64,000 nucleotides of DNA from Malurus cyaneus samueli (lineage: Eukaryota; Chordata; Aves; Passeriformes; Maluridae). Positions 23,601 to 38,600 of the stretch are shown piece by piece (positions within the stretch are counted from its first letter, which is position 1; the number at the start of each line of letters is the position of its first letter). The notes under the pieces are model-generated. The model worked only from the letters and a program-made list of their open reading frames with translations. It ran no database searches and was not told where the DNA came from. The stretch lies in the NCBI GenBank assembly GCA_009741485.1, contig CM019215.1:82014111-82078110 (forward strand), given 5' to 3'. The translations under genes were made by a program, and so were the position numbers.

Positions 23601-26600
23601 GGACAAAAGAGTGTGACAGTGACTATACGGTGTTACATCATGGGCTCTCCTGGTCCATTATTCCTGCTCCGATCAGAGCCAAAGGAATCATTCAGAAGAG
23701 CAAAACTTCTGCAGTATCTTATCTAAACACCTAGATTAATTCTGTCGTTTACAGCATGGGCTTCAAAACTGCTGTAATTCAATAGTTCACTTGTCAAAAC
23801 TCCCTTCGCAGGAATGGTTCCTGTGAGGGACACTAGCAAGTCTTTAATTGTTTTGCAGTTTCCCCCAGAACCTGTGAAAAATCTTGCAGTACCTCGTATA
23901 AACAGAACATAATTTATGTAAAACTACATCAACCCACAATTTAAAAAACCTGTCCCACTTCTGTTTTCATGTTAAGCATCATCTGCCTGATGTAATTTCT
24001 TCTTTCCCACTAACAGGATCAAAACAAACCTTTGCCACTTTTCACAAGTCGGTGGAATTCAAAGGTTATCAGACATCTCAAGGGTTCTCACCGGTGTCAT
24101 TTAGGGCACAGGGTACTCTTCACACTGTACCAGAAAGAAAAAAAAACAAAAAAAAAAACCAGGTCAAGCAAAGAGATTAACTGCGTCCCTAGGATCTTTT
24201 TTTTTTTTCTATTGCCCTTTACTGTTTATTTTTCTCAAGCTCAGAAAAGTGGGATTTAATTTGACAACTGGGCAAGAACCAGTACAGATGATAAAAGGGA
24301 TGTATATGTAACTACAGCATAGAAAATCATGGAAACCTCAGAATGGTGCCCTGTAACATCTATACCTTAACACTACTTAGTGGAATCATATTTGAGTCAC
24401 TTTGCAATGTTTATCCATCTGTCCCTTGGAGTTAAAGTGGTGAAACACTCTCCTGTAGCAGGTACATACATAGATGCAAGGAAAAGGTAACGCTTGCTGC
24501 AAGGCTGTCCTCCTGGCTCTCCCTGACCACTTCCTCTCTGTACAGCCAGGTCTCCAGGAAGTCTTTGTGGTGACCAGAGCCAGGAGGGTTTCTGCCACCA
24601 CATGCTGTGACCACAGAATCCAGATCTCCCTCCATCCTGTGCCCCGTGCTGCCAGGGACTGCACAGGCTGCTGGGCACTTGGAGGAGGTGGTGGCTTTGT
24701 GAGCAGCTTGAGCTGCAGTGGGGACAGGAGGGAAATGGAGATGGCTGGTTCATCAGCTGCAGCTGTGCTCCTTGCATGGACTGTCCCCTTCCTTTCCATG
24801 GAAATGCAACTTGCCAGGCGGCACTGGCTTCCGCTGCACACACACACCCCTGTTTTTAAGGATGCCTTGGTTGGTGTTACTTGCACGGAGAAGCAGCTGC
24901 TCTAAGAATGGCTCATTATTGCTGATGGAAAATGCAAAGGCAAATATTTGTGTGTTATAAATGCAAGATAAAAATTAAGTGATGTTTAACCAGGTTGCAC
25001 TCTGGACTTGAGTAGGCCTTGGTCTGTGCGACACAATAGCCTGCCTGCAAGAACTTGCCCCTTTTTATGACTTACTCGTCTTTGAAAATGGTCCAAAGTT
25101 CATGTAGGAGAAGAAAAGCTCCACACGCAGCCATGTCTGGAAGTCACAAGGTGGGAGTTGGGGTCTGCCGGCTGCGCTTGCACTCAGGGCAGCCTGCTGT
25201 TGTGTCTGCCCCGAGAGAGCACGACTTGGTGTGATGTTTCAGCCATCTGGGGAAATGCAAGTTTCCTGACTTTTCCTTGTCTGTGTGTCACCGCCGTGTG
25301 CTGTCACCTTTGTCATGGGGTGCCTGGAGGGCTCAGCACTGCACGGAGGAGCAATGCTGATGTCACCTTGGCACTCCAGGACATCCTGGTTTGTGTCCCA
25401 TACCTGTGTAGCCAGCTAAGCTGCTTTGTGCAGGGCTTCCCATGGTTACCTCTTTTGTTAGCCTTTTCAGGGTGTGAGTTCTGTGGGCTTGGCTTTCTGT
25501 GGTGTTTGTGCAGTGCCCAGAATGTCACGGCTGCAAACGAAGCCAATGAGTCGTTAATCACCTCGGGATAGCGCCCCATCCATTTCCCACCGGAGTCACA
25601 GGGAGGTCTGCCCGCGCAGGCCCGGCAAGGGAGTGCATACTCTGCCCTGGCTGGATGCCACGGCATGGGCTGCATCATCCAGCCCTCACCCTTGTTCTTT
25701 GGATCCTCTTCTGCTCAGGACCCCGGCAGCACCCCCACAGCAAGGCTCATTCCCCACACGGCTTCGGCAGATGTGTTTGTAGTGCCTCCCCACAACCTTC
25801 CCAAAGGAGTGGCTGGAGCAGGGGCTGTGGCAGGGGATGGCAGCACGGTGGGCAGGCAGAGAGCTGAGACCCAGAGCTGCCTCTTGGCCTCTGCAGAACC
25901 CTCTGGCTGCCCTGCCCCCTTAAAATCTAGATAAAAGGGACCAGAAAAAGCTGTGTTTTGGTAAAAGAGCAAAGCCAGCCGGTTTAATCCACCCTGCAAG
26001 AGCCAATTAGCCAAGGAAGGGGGAAAAAAAAATGAGGTTATTCACCCTCACCACTTTTGTGGCTACTCCAAAAGAAAAAAAAAGTATATAGGGTCTGTTC
26101 AAGAATGACAAAGAACAACATTTGTGACTGCAGATGGATGCAGAATATATTTAGTCAGTGGTCAAAGTGGAGGGAAAAGAAAAAAATCTTGCATGGAAAT
26201 AAAAATACTGTGAAGTTTTGTTAGGCAAACCATTAATCTGGAATGCAGAAATACAGATAGGGAAAAATGTGCAACTATGTTCATATGAAGGCCTAGAATT
26301 GCTTATGTAGCATACAAGGAAATCTATTTTGAGTGCATTATTTTGCTACAGCAAAGAGTTTTGCCTTATGAGCAAAGTGTTCTTCAGTAACTTTGCATTG
26401 TTCGGTAGCAAAGACGAGATTGCTCCTTGAATGTGATCTCACAGGAAAAAAAAACTCTCCCCCTGCAATACCACATGTTGTAAAACAGGCTGCTTATGGA
26501 AAGGAGCCAGAGCCTCTTCAAATCAGGGAGGAATATTTCTGGGTCACTGGCAGAGCTGGTTCCTCACGATGACACCTAAAAAGTGAATTGATCAATTCTC

Positions 26601-29600
26601 ATCCTGGTCCTGAGCCCTTTAATAAAGGCAGCAGTGCCTTCATGATGGAGAAGGTGCAAATGCATTCATGCAGCCCTCACTCTAACACTGCAGCAGAATG
26701 GTCTGTGGATGTTGCATGCAGTCCTCTGGACAGACATCACCCCAAGCAAGGGCTTTAGCCTCACCACTATCCTTCATATTTCTACCTGCAGAGTGCTTAG
26801 CATTTGTTCCATGGGCAGTGCTATAATCCAGGAGAAGGAAGCCAAAGCAGAGCATCAGGTAGGGAATGCAAGCTTCCCGTTTTCTGCAGGCTTTCTCATT
26901 CTGCCCAGCATCTCGTCTGGGACTGTGGGATCTTGCTTCACACCATAAGAGATTAGTATGTTCTGTTCCACTCCGATGGTGTGCTAGAAGGAAAGGGTAC
27001 ATAAATATACAGCTTTTAATCATAGAAAGTCCCCACTGGGTTCCTAATCTGACATCCAGCCCAAGAAATGTCATGGTCATTTCTTCATTAAGACTCGACT
27101 TGAGCTGATGAAGCATGGAAAAATGATCTGCTGAGCTAAAATGAAAGAGGAGCGTGCTCCCCCTAAATCATTGTGTATTTTTAATTTTTTTTTCATTAAG
27201 CATTAATGGGTGTACAGTTACTCATGATGAGTCATTGAGACTGTACCTGGAGTGGTAAGGCTGCTAAACTTTCCTTTGGAGCACTACTCTTGCACCTGTT
27301 TATTCTAGAAGAGATTTGCCTGTGCAGGCCTTATCATAAGCACACCTAGGTATTAGCTTTAATAATGTCCTTATTCTGCAGTCTTTCATTCTTCTTGCTG
27401 TGGACTGTTCGTCTTGCTGTCAAGCCTTTTTGTTAAATATTTTGGCTTGATTAGCTTTTGGGCTCTTACTCTCTGATTCATCCTCAGAGTATTCTACCTA
27501 GTAGCTGTTAGGTTTTGAATTGCTGTGGCTGTGGGGGCACGTAGGTTAAAGCATGAGGTTTTGCACCAAAATGCAGGCAATGAACAGGCTCTACTGACTG
27601 CACAGGCAGTGAAAATGTTAAGTGTGCCACTCTGTCTGTGGTGTGGAGGTGACTTTGCCTCCAAATGACAAATGTGCACGTGATGGCAAGTCCTCGGCCC
27701 GCAGAAGTGGGCTGGCTGATTCACAGCTTCAGTCAGTCACCGTTTCAGCCCTGCCATGTCCCACCTCTGTCATCTCCCTTCTGATCTATCTGATATACCT
27801 GAGGTTCCCGTCTGCCGGTCCCCACCCCGCCGTGAGAGCCGTCAGTGCAGCACTTCTCCTTTGCATAGCTGCCGGCCAGAAATAGCTCTGGTGGGTTTGA
27901 AATTGAGGAATGCTCCTTCCCGCTGGTGGAGCAACACCAGTTGCTCAGGTGTTTGCTTTTGGCTGCATGCTGAAACAGAGGGATGAGGGGACTAGCCAGG
28001 ACCGTGCTTTTGCCACCATTTGCCCACGTCCTGGCCACACGTTACGGTTTTCTCTTCACCTCTTCATTATTGGTTTTATCCATCACGCTCTTTCTGGCCT
28101 CTTCAGGCATTCAGGGTTTCAAGGACCTATTTTTAAAAGTGAAATAATATTTAGTTTTAGCTGTTGCCATTTCCCGGCTGTATTTTACCACGTGGTGGCA
28201 ATTCTATGATGTGGTTTACTGGTCACTGGAAAGTTGACATCACCAAAAGCATTTCATTCACAATCTAAGATTTTTGTGATGAATTACAGGTCTGCAAGTG
28301 AATAACTGGAATTGCAAAGCTGTGACTTGGGTGCTGCTTTGATTGAATTTTTATCAAAAGTGAAGACTGTCCATGAAGGAACTGTTGCATGCACCATGAT
28401 TAAGTCTCTAACACAGGACTCCTCTTTTTCCTTGTACTCCCACATCTGTAAAATTTTCCAGAGTTGTTACTGTTACATGCCTCAACAGTGTGCCTGGGAG
28501 CACCAGCCCCAGAGCAGCGCCCATCGAAAACCAGGTTCTATTTTTACTCTTCAATAATTTTTGAGGCAAGCCTCTGAAACTGGCAGTGGGCTGAAGAAAT
28601 CTGGGGTATGGTTAGCAGTACTGCTGACCCAAATCAGGCAGGAAGCTCTAAGGCTGGGGGCACAGTCAGTACCTGTGAGAGGAGAGGCAGTGGTTCATAT
28701 TTGAAGAAGCAGCAGCAGCAGACGACAGCAGAGGCTGTATTAATGTGCTCACTGGGGCTTCTTCAGTTCAGCAAATGTTGCCCAAAGCAACATTGTTGAC
28801 AAAGGCAAATGAAGCCCCAAATCCATAGATTTTTGAGCCCTATAGCAGGCAAGTCTAAGGACCTCAAAAGCAAGTGGTTTGAGTAAACCTAGGCTCCAAA
28901 GTATGAAGAGCAAGTGGTGAGTGCAAGGCAAGACAGACCATAGTTGTCTTTCCCATAGGTACTTTGATGCTGTAATAATAAATGGAGAAAAAAATGTGCT
29001 TGCTTGGTGAAATGATGAGAGATGACTTGAATGCTCTCCAAAAACAACTACACTGACCACAAAGGTGTCATCTTAAAAGATATTACCACTTGACATGTCT
29101 CTTTACATCTCAATTTTTGCAAAACTAAGATAATCACTAATGAGCAATCCTCTTTGAGGCCTCAGGTTCTTATTCAAAAGTGTCATGGGAAAAAGACTGT
29201 GGAAACCCCCAACCTTGTACTTCCAGATTTTTTTCTGTTGAAGAAAAGAGGCCCATGCAACTCTATCTTTTCTGAAATGTGAAGAGGGAGAAGAGTAATT
29301 TTAGCATCCATGACACACAGCTTCTGCTGCCCTCGGATTGCTCAATGGCACAAAGAATAAATATTTCCTTAAGCCTGAGGACAGGACTCTGAATGCTGCT
29401 GATTCCCCCCTTCAGAAGTACCTGAAGTGTGTGTGTTTTTTTAAGGTCTGAGTAACACAGGAGCTTTGTAGCACTGCCATCGATGTTCTCCAACCCTAAA
29501 AGCACAAGCACACTCCTGCTTAGTGTCCTTTTCTACAAATGAGCAAGAAAAAACCCAAACCTGAAAGTGAAAAGGCTGCCTGCAGCTCCACACCAAAATA

Positions 29601-32600
29601 TAATCTTTCCGCAAACCTTCATGTAAGAATGCCTAGTTTTCCAAAGAAGTCTATTGTGTTACTCATGTGCTCAGAGGTAGGCAGGTGTTGGTGTGCTTTA
29701 CCAAACTGAGTCCACCAAGCCTGGAGGAGGTTTGTTTTTTTTTCCCCTAGATTCTTCCCCTGTCATATATACTTGCTCTGAGCTAATATTAATCCAATTG
29801 GAAAGCTGCATGTTTATGAACTGGTGCAAATCTGTGCTTTTCACACTTTCAAAGTGAGAAATTGAACTTACACGGGATACCTAGAGCTCTTTGAAGCACT
29901 TACTTGCATGTGGTGGTGGGATTTAATGAGCAGCTTCAGCAGCAAGACCATTAAAGGAATGACCAGACTGGGTTTTGTCTCATTTAAGCACTTCAGAGGA
30001 AGTTGTCACTTTCTCTCTCTAGATAAGAGCTTGGTGGTGTCCAAATCACTCTGACCCACAGGCCAGCATCTGATGAGAGGAAGGATGTTCCAGGGGTTAC
30101 GGAGCAAACTTGAGCCTTGGGAGACTTGGTTTGGTTTCCTGTCACCTCTGTAAAGCCAGATGGCCTCCTGGTACAAGTTCCTCATCTGCGAATGAATTGC
30201 ACTTCCCTGTCTCAGAAGGACACATTGGCAGGAATGTGCTGGCAGTGGTGAAGCGTCAGGTCATCGTGCTGCCAGCAGAACAAGTACTCCTCAGCCCCCA
30301 AAGGAAGCTGATGTGCAGTTTGAGACAGACACATCTGCCTGGCAGAGGGATTATAAAGGGATCCTGACATCACCAGTGTTAGCAAAAGGTCCTGAGTTTG
30401 GCTCCCACCACAAAAAAAACTCCAGGTTGCTTTGGTTTCCCTTGCTGTCCTCTCTTCCCCCAGCTGTCACACTTGGCAGGTCCAGCCAGTCCATACCAGG
30501 CCAAAATCTGTCACCTTCACATGGAGGTTAGCCCAAGGGTGCTGAAAGCCTTGTCTGCACACAGTTGGGCATGAATCAAAAGAAGGAGTATGGCAGCTTT
30601 ACGAATGTGTTGGCTTTTGCAAAAAGGGGAAGGACACAGGCACAGAAGAGGATGGTTATTGACACAGAGCATAGATTAATGAAGCTGTGAGGTATTTCAT
30701 AACAATAGCCCTCCTTATATGATAAAGTATGTTGGTATCAGACAATATCCAAAAGGTGGCCAAGCAATTAGCCTGTTCCTTTTGCCTCAGCTTCAGGGCC
30801 CTGCTGCTTCTCAGGCTGAGTAGTGGTTCTCAGAAATTATTCTAGACCCTTCAGCTAAATACTCTTTAGCAGATTTGCATATCCTTCCGTAAAAATTATG
30901 ACTTTGCCCTTGTTTGACACTTCAGTAATTTTTTTAGTCTTTTCATCTGAAGAGGAACTACTTAATAGGGGGAAACAAGGAAGAAGAGGACATTCTGTGT
31001 CAAAAAGCGAGTGACTGGACCTGCTGTTGGTTGCATCATGTTTGTTACCTTTTCGGATGGCTGGGTAGAGAATCAATTGCAAACACCCTTTGTACTTGGT
31101 TCCACATCATCACGTCAGCCTTTTGCTGGCCATCTTAGTGTTTTAGCCTGAAGTGTGCTACAGAAAACAAGCTCTTTTCCACTGCAAGGGCCAGTGTGCT
31201 GTGTCACTGTTCAGCTGCCAGGCAGGCCCAGCTTTCGTTTTCCTAGATTGTCTCTTCCCTCTCGCACTGGTTGTTATCCTGTACTCCTCCTTAAAGGAGT
31301 TGCGTAAACACAGAATGCACTGTTTGTTCCAAAAATGCATAATCTAATTGCAGGAAAGGTACTGCTAATGAATGCAAAGAAAGAGACAAAGAAATGACGA
31401 GACAACAGAAGATTTTTTTGCAAGACTAGACTCTTAATTTGTCCTGGGATTCTTGTAAGGATGAAAAGAAGGCTGTAAGTTGTTTATACCCTTCAAAAAT
31501 ACGAAATTGCAAGACCTCTGACTTGTGCTAGTTTTTCTGTTCCAGTCACAGCTAGCACAGTTTTGATAAACACAACTCATCCACCAAACTATGGGTCAAA
31601 CTCTAAGCCAAAAGGTGGTGCTTTTTTTAAAAAACATTCAATCTTTTTGGTCATCTTTAATTTATAAGACCCTTCTCTGCATTAGAAGACAAGGTGCTTA
31701 GGGAAAACTTCTTTCTTTTTAAGAAGGTTGCTACTGCTTAAACTAGAAAAGAAGAAAAGAGAAGATACAAAGACTTGGAGGAAACAAGAGGAGAATGCTA
31801 AGTGGAGAAATGGGAACCTGTATCAGCAGGCACAGGGCTGTCATGTGCTATTAGATGGCAAAAGCTCCCTCTAACCAGCAGCAGAAACTTTATTGCAACT
31901 TCGTCCCAGTACTTGAGGCTGTTACAGCTGTGTCCAATAGTGAAGGATTCCTTGCAATGGGCTAGCTTTTGAATCACCTGATTAAATTGAAAATCAACAA
32001 CTGTAAGGTGTTGAGTTTACTTAGAGGATTCTGGGAAGCCGAAGGAGGATCATTGAAGGGCTGGGCACAATGCTTGTTTGGCCAGAATTCCCAGCACAAG
32101 CCGTGTCCCAAAGCCTGGGCTGTGGGTGGGGCTATTGAATGTACAGGCAGCTGAGAGCAGGGAGGAGATGCAAAGCCCCGTGAGGGCCAGAGGCAACTTT
32201 ACTCCCCACTTTGCAGATGTCCTGTCTTGTACCCATTTCAGGTGGTTGGGGTGGGTGGTTTGTGTTGGTTTTGGTTTGTTTTTTTTTTGAGACACAGAAA
32301 GCTGTTGAGTTAATTGCATCACCTTTCTGGATGGCTGCCTCAGTTCCATGAGGGAGACAGTGGAAACCATAACAAGATGCAAAATTTAAGTTCAATATTT
32401 TATGGGACTAGTCAAGAGCATTGTGTATCCCAGTGTGAAGCTGGGAACTTCTTCCTTTTCAGGAATATAAATCATTCACCTTGCTTGTTTGCTTAATGCT
32501 CTGCATTAAAACTGGCAGTTTCCCAGGACTTGATATGAGGTCATTTGTGTGGAAGAGACTACAGAAGAATCTCTGTGCCATTTTTCTTTCTTTACAATTG

Positions 32601-35600
32601 TTTTAAAGTCGTAGATTTTAAATAATAGAGTACTGAAAGAAAAGGTTATGTAGCAGGCCAAAAGTTCATGACAAATTGCAGGATGGGTTATTTATTTGTC
32701 TCCTGGCTCTATTAAAAGTCCCTGTGTGTACAGCTTCAAGCACATACCCTTAGCATGTCTACAAAGTGCTTTTGAAGTCACAGATGTTGGGTAACTTTTA
32801 TTGCTTGGCAATCCACAATGCTGTACAAAAGGAAAGTCTCCTTCCCTCTGCCAGCACTGTGACTGCATAGGTCTGTAGCTCTCCAGGTGTGTTGGTTCTC
32901 ATGTTCCCTCTTTCCTTTCTGCTCCAGTTGTCACTACAAATCGCTCCACCGTGTGAAAGTGAACAACACTATGAGTACTCTGGACGGTGCTGCAGGAAGT
33001 GTGAGCCAGGTATGTGAGCACTTGCTGGGCTGTGAGGCTGAGGAGCTCATAAGGAGCTGCTCTGTGGGTCATTGGTAGGCAGCCGGCTCTCGTGACTGCT
33101 GATGTATTGGCACGTGCCCTGCAGGTGCCTGATCTCAGGCTTACGAGTGCCTTCTAGTGCAGGAGTGGTTATGGTGGCCTCAGCAAAGGTAACAGTGGCT
33201 GTTTTGTTGGGATAGCACTTAACCACTGTGCAAGACAAAAAGCAGCTCGATTCTTGTGCTCCCAGGCCATCCACTTCACAGACGTTCCACTAAATGGGGG
33301 CCACACTAAATGGGGGCCAGTTTGACAAACTGAAAAGTGCAGGAAGAAATGATTAGCAGTGTTAGCACCCAGCCTGTTATTTTTTTCTCTAACCTCCTTA
33401 GACAGCTGCTCTGCAGCTTCCAGATGACCCACTTGTCCTTTTCTCCATTGCAGGGACATATTTGTCTGCTAGATGCACAGCTACTTCAGACAGCGTGTGC
33501 CAGCCGTGTGGCCCAAATGAGTATATGGATATCTGGAATGAAGAAGATAAATGCTTACTACATAAAATATGTGATCAAGGTGAGCTGTTTATACTGCAGA
33601 ACATTTTATTCCAAATTCATGAAGCATGAAGATGGGAAAATGATCTAGGGTAGTTGTTTTGTTTAGGTGCCCAACACTGGGGGCTGAGCTTGCAGAAGAA
33701 CTTGACAGAGAGGGAGGTCCCCAGACAGCAGAGATCCTGTGCTGTGCAGAGCACCATGACCACGCAGTCTCTCTGCTGCTGATAGTGATTATCTTCACTG
33801 GGGCCATTCACCCCTGTGAGCTGATTGTAGAAGTTGTCCTTTCAGCCCAGCACACTCTGCATTCACTTCCCCTTATGTGCTTGTGTCACCCTTGCAAATG
33901 CTCTGTTTATTTTCTGCAAAAGCCATAAGGAAATATATTGTTCAGGAGTGCAATTGGTGAGGAGCCCCGTGCTGATCAAGGGTCTCTTGTGCCTCCTGAA
34001 AGACACCATGTCCTCTGACATGAATGGTTTTGCATCTGCCATTCAAGCAAAGCAAGTAGGTAGAACAGGAGGTTCAAAAACTTGAGGCTTATTATCAGAG
34101 AGATTTTCTACTCTCATCTGCTCTCTCTTCTAGGGAAAGCCTTGAGAGAAGTGAACCCAGGGAACAGCACGTTCCAACGGCAGTGTGCTTGTACGATGGG
34201 CTACCACTGGAATGAGGACTGCGACTGCTGTCAGCGAAATACCATGTGTGCTCCTGGACTCGGAGTCAAGCATCCTGGTAAGATGCAAAAAGGGAACACA
34301 CAGAGTGAAATGTCCAGCTCAGGCCAGCTGGATGAGGCCAACATTGTGTGGACTGTGACATTAGGGAGGGTGCTGTCAACTCTCAGATGACTGTCAACAG
34401 AAGATGCACATCTGAATTGTCATTAGTACTGCATATAATCCTCCTGGACTATTTACATTTTGGAGGCTTCTACCTCTGTAGTTTAAATTGTACCTTGGAT
34501 CAAGTGACTTCTGCAAGTTTCATGTGGACATGGCAGTAGTTGCAAGGTGTCCAGTACATTTCTAATGTTTGCTGAGGTGTCTGACTGTGAGTCACTGGGT
34601 CATGCATTGCTCCAGTATTCAGCAAAGCATTCTTCTTTTGAGGGTTGTTTCTGAGGTCAGATTTGCAATCTGTTTTTGTTCAATGACTTTGCCTTGTCAT
34701 TTTGTACTGTTATAAGCAAGTTAAAAGTGGTTAACACCTTTCAGGTAGCTCATGTATTCTGTTTTAGGAAGCATTCTGTTTTAGATGGCTAGTAATGCAA
34801 AGATTTTTTAGAGACATTTTATTTACTTTTAAGTCTAATTAAAACAAGATGCAGGTGTTTTGTGGGTGGAAAATAGGCATTCAAGTTCAGAATTGTAGTG
34901 GGCACTGGGAACAGCTGCACCAAACATAAGGAACCCCAAAAAAGCAGCACAATAGAGTAATGGAGGAAGAAATGCTGCATGGGCCTGGAGGACAGTTGCT
35001 GTTTTTTCTCCAGCCTAGCAAATCCTGATGCAGCATTTTGTTTATTGTGGCTTCATAGAAGTGATGATACCAGTGAGTGTCACTGTCTGTGGCACAGCAT
35101 CGTTGTGAGGGAATTAGTAGAAGGGGAAGGATGTAACAGCTGTGAGTTATTTTACAATAACCACAAATGGCTCCTGGTCATTTCTCATTTTAATCATGTA
35201 GAGAAGTGCCCAGGTGAGGCTTTCCAGGGCTTACATGTGGCTGTCATTGCTGCCCTTATATAACCTAAGACCCACTGTTCAGGAAAGCTTTTAGGGGGAC
35301 TGCGGAGGAAGATGGAGCAGGAGGATGGGGAGCAATCGTCACCTTCCTCTGGCTTGAAAGGAACCCACAGAAACTCAGCTATTACTTTTTCTTCCTTTGC
35401 TACACACAGTGCAACAAGACAAGGACACGATGTGTATACCATGTCCCAGAGGCTACTTCTCAAAGGTCTCTTCATCCACTGACGAGTGTAAATCCTGGAC
35501 CAAGTAAGTCCCTGGATCTTGTAAAAGGACCACACCAGCCAGAAGGCAGAAAGAAGCTTCTGCAAAAGCATTTCTCAATGGGGTTCTGGGCTGCCTGCAG

Positions 35601-38600
35601 AGCACATGGAGCATCTCCATTGGCTATGCAAGGATGCAGAAATTCTCAGGCTGAATGTTGGATTGTTCTTAGATGAGAACAAGAGACAGCAGTGACAACG
35701 GAACTGCTGAGCTAAAAGTAAAGAATGTATCTGAGGTTCTTAGGGGTGGAGAAATGTGTGTTACAACAGAAATACTGCTCGGCATAAGTGTAGGAGGCCA
35801 CAAGCGGCTTTGTTTAGGGAACCTACCTTCTTTGTCTTTCTTTTTTAGCTGTACAGCTCTAGGAATGGAAGAAATTGTGGCTGGGACTGACAAGTCTGAT
35901 GCAGTTTGTAGAGAACGGAAGATGCCTGAGCCATCAGAAGATGGTTTGTATCCTTGTATAGATTGTCTGTTTGAAAGTAGCAGAGGAGTGATGTTATTAC
36001 TAGAGGTTTTGGCTGACTTATTCCTATTGTGGGTGACTCTAGGGAGAGCAGCTGTATACCAAGACAGTGCTCTTGGAAAAGCCCATCTTTAAAATTATTT
36101 CAGGCCTGGCATTTCAAGGCCCTGTGTCCACTACTAAGCTGAGTTTTATGCCTCCCACTTAAATTGCATGGCAGCATTGCTGTTATCACCATGACTCCAT
36201 CGCATTTACAGCTTGTTCATTTTGATGAGCTGTATAAAGACTAGCAGCTCCTGTCCTTGCATATTTTAGAGCAATGGATACAGTCTCAGCCTAATCCCAC
36301 TCAGATGTCCCTTCTTGACCACTGTCCATTTCCTTCTCCAATGTGGATACCATGCTTTCCTGGCAAGCAGTGATCCATCATAAGCTAAGATAAAGGATAA
36401 ATTTTTCCAGCTGAAACTGTAGTCTCCCTGAGATGTATGTCCTCTGTCCCCTGAATGAGATCAAGCTCAGCCCATGGCCTGCTGGAAGCTTGCAAGGGAA
36501 CACTGAGAAAAGCCAGTCCAGACAACATTGTTCTGTGACACCAAGATTCTGGTTTTTATGGAGATGTCTTGGTACCAGGTGCCTTCAGGGAGGCTTCTTG
36601 TAACAGAACTCCATGAGTACTAGATCTATAGAGTTACTATAGCTATAGCTGTAGAGTTATTATAGAAACTAAAGATCCAGTAGGAAGGAAAAACATCCCT
36701 CTCCTGTAGAAAAGTAACTAAAATGAGCAAGGATTGTCACACTGCTGAGTGAAGGATGCATATTGATGTCACTATCTTTTTACACCCTGCAGGCACCAAC
36801 AAGATCTTATATGTATTGATTGTCATCTTGTTTTTTGTGACACTAATTGGCATTGTCGTCTTCATTGTATACTACAAGAATAAGGGGAAAAAGCTGACAG
36901 GTACGTGATAGCTAATGGCATTCATGAGCGTGACAGCTGTGGCTCTCTGTGCACTCTGATTTTATGGGTAAGCCCCAGGTTAAGAAGCTCAGGAGTTACA
37001 CTGGAAGTTCTGTGCTATCCCTACATCTGTCCATGTGGATGTTCTTTGCCTAGCACAAAGCCAGGCTTCAGATTCCTTTCCTCTAGGCAGGCAGTGATTT
37101 ACAGTGTTTTACACTTAGCCCATGGAGTGACCATCCTCAGGGCAGACATGACCGTGGTTGGAAGGAGGAGGGCTCATGCTGGGAGCTTTCATAGCAGCCT
37201 GGCTGCTCTGCAGCACCCAGCACAGCTGAAAGGAGAAGCAGGGACAGATATAAGTCCTATCTTAGATCTTCTTCACCTCACTTTCCCTCCTACCCAAAAA
37301 CCTACATCTGGACAGGTTAAAATATGGATTTCAAGACAAAGGCCTTATGTGTATTTGAGAGCAAGAACAAGGCAATGTTTTTAGCTGGAGGCTGAAGTCC
37401 TGATAAGGTATGAAAGAAATACTAGAAGGAAACAGAATGAACAATTAAAGTAGAAAAATAGAAAAATTCTAGCAAAGGCATACTGGAGAACAGTGGGATA
37501 TTGAGTTTCTTATGAATAGAATGGAAGTACCTTCATATTCCTCAACTCTGTTAAGCTCTGGGTCTCTTTAGTGAAAGACATACCTCTATTGTTCTGTTCA
37601 TTTTTAGGTTTTTTCCCCTAAACATGGGAAGTTTCTTCCACCATTTCCTTTCTCAAGTGCTAGCAATTTATGAGAAGTTTTGGGACCAGTGGAAAGGAAG
37701 ACAGAATTCACTTCTTGTAAAGTATATTTCAGCCTGTGTTTTAGAAATAGGCTGCCTCTGCCACACTAAACATGGGTTGTGCTAAATCTGGAATTTCTGG
37801 GATGGGCCGGAGGAAATGGTGACTCTGCTTGCAAACCAAATACTTGTGATGCAGAGCAGGTTAGGGGGGAATGCAATTTCTTTGATGTTTGTATTGCCCT
37901 GCTGCTCTGCAGTGACAGTCCCTCACTGCCTTTGCATGGTGAATCCTGCTCACCAATCCTGGGAGAATTGCAGGCTCAGGAAGAAGCCCTTCCTTCTTGT
38001 ATCCTTGGTGTGGGTGCTGTTGGTAAATGTACAGACTCAACATCAGAGCAGCAGAGTCATTGCTGGGAACTGACAGTGGCTGCACAGCTGATCTATCTTG
38101 AGCCATGCAAAACCATTGTAAGCTTCAAATGTACATGGGACTTGAGCTCTGCAAAGTCTCCTGAACGTATATTCAGAAAATGAGAATTGCTCACTGTGCC
38201 AGTTGTTGCCCTAAAGCACATTGGACTTAAAGCTTTTCCTTGGGTAATACTCCAAAGAAATTGGAATGAATTTCCCCATTAAGCATACTCTGATTAAGTA
38301 GAATATGCTGTATTGGAGCCTGCCATCCTATGGTTTCAGTGGCTTACCCTCTTCTCTCCAGGCTTCTCACTCCTGTCTGGGAAGGGCCTTTGGGCCATCC
38401 ATGTGACTTCTCTTGAAATAGACCATTTCTGCTGCGAGCAGGTCGTTGTTGGGCCAGTCATAGCTTGGTGTGACATATGACCAGGAAAGAAACCCCATTT
38501 GATGTGGAACACAGTTTAACCATGGTCTATTTTAGGAGCTTGGAAACATTTGCTCCACAGAAATTCATCCCTGTTCCAGTTACAATGAATCCTCAGCTAG

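Larger units (their letters stand above)
20632..32927 (+). other. TNFRSF11A intron 1
   Basis: About 12.3 kb, by far the largest intron of the gene. The first 800 bases are still CpG-rich. It contains a MIR-like relic (23075-23185), a 20-base A run (21884-21903) and scattered small open frames that overlap on both strands. No exon is recognised. Enhancers are likely in an intron of this size, but none can be identified from sequence alone. Confidence 0.85.

Noticed and set aside
29080..29150. Second MIR-like stretch (CTTTACATCTCAATTTTTGC, AAAACTAAGATAATCAC)
   Set aside because: Only one short region is similar to MIR and the flanking core is not recognisable, so it is too weak to call.
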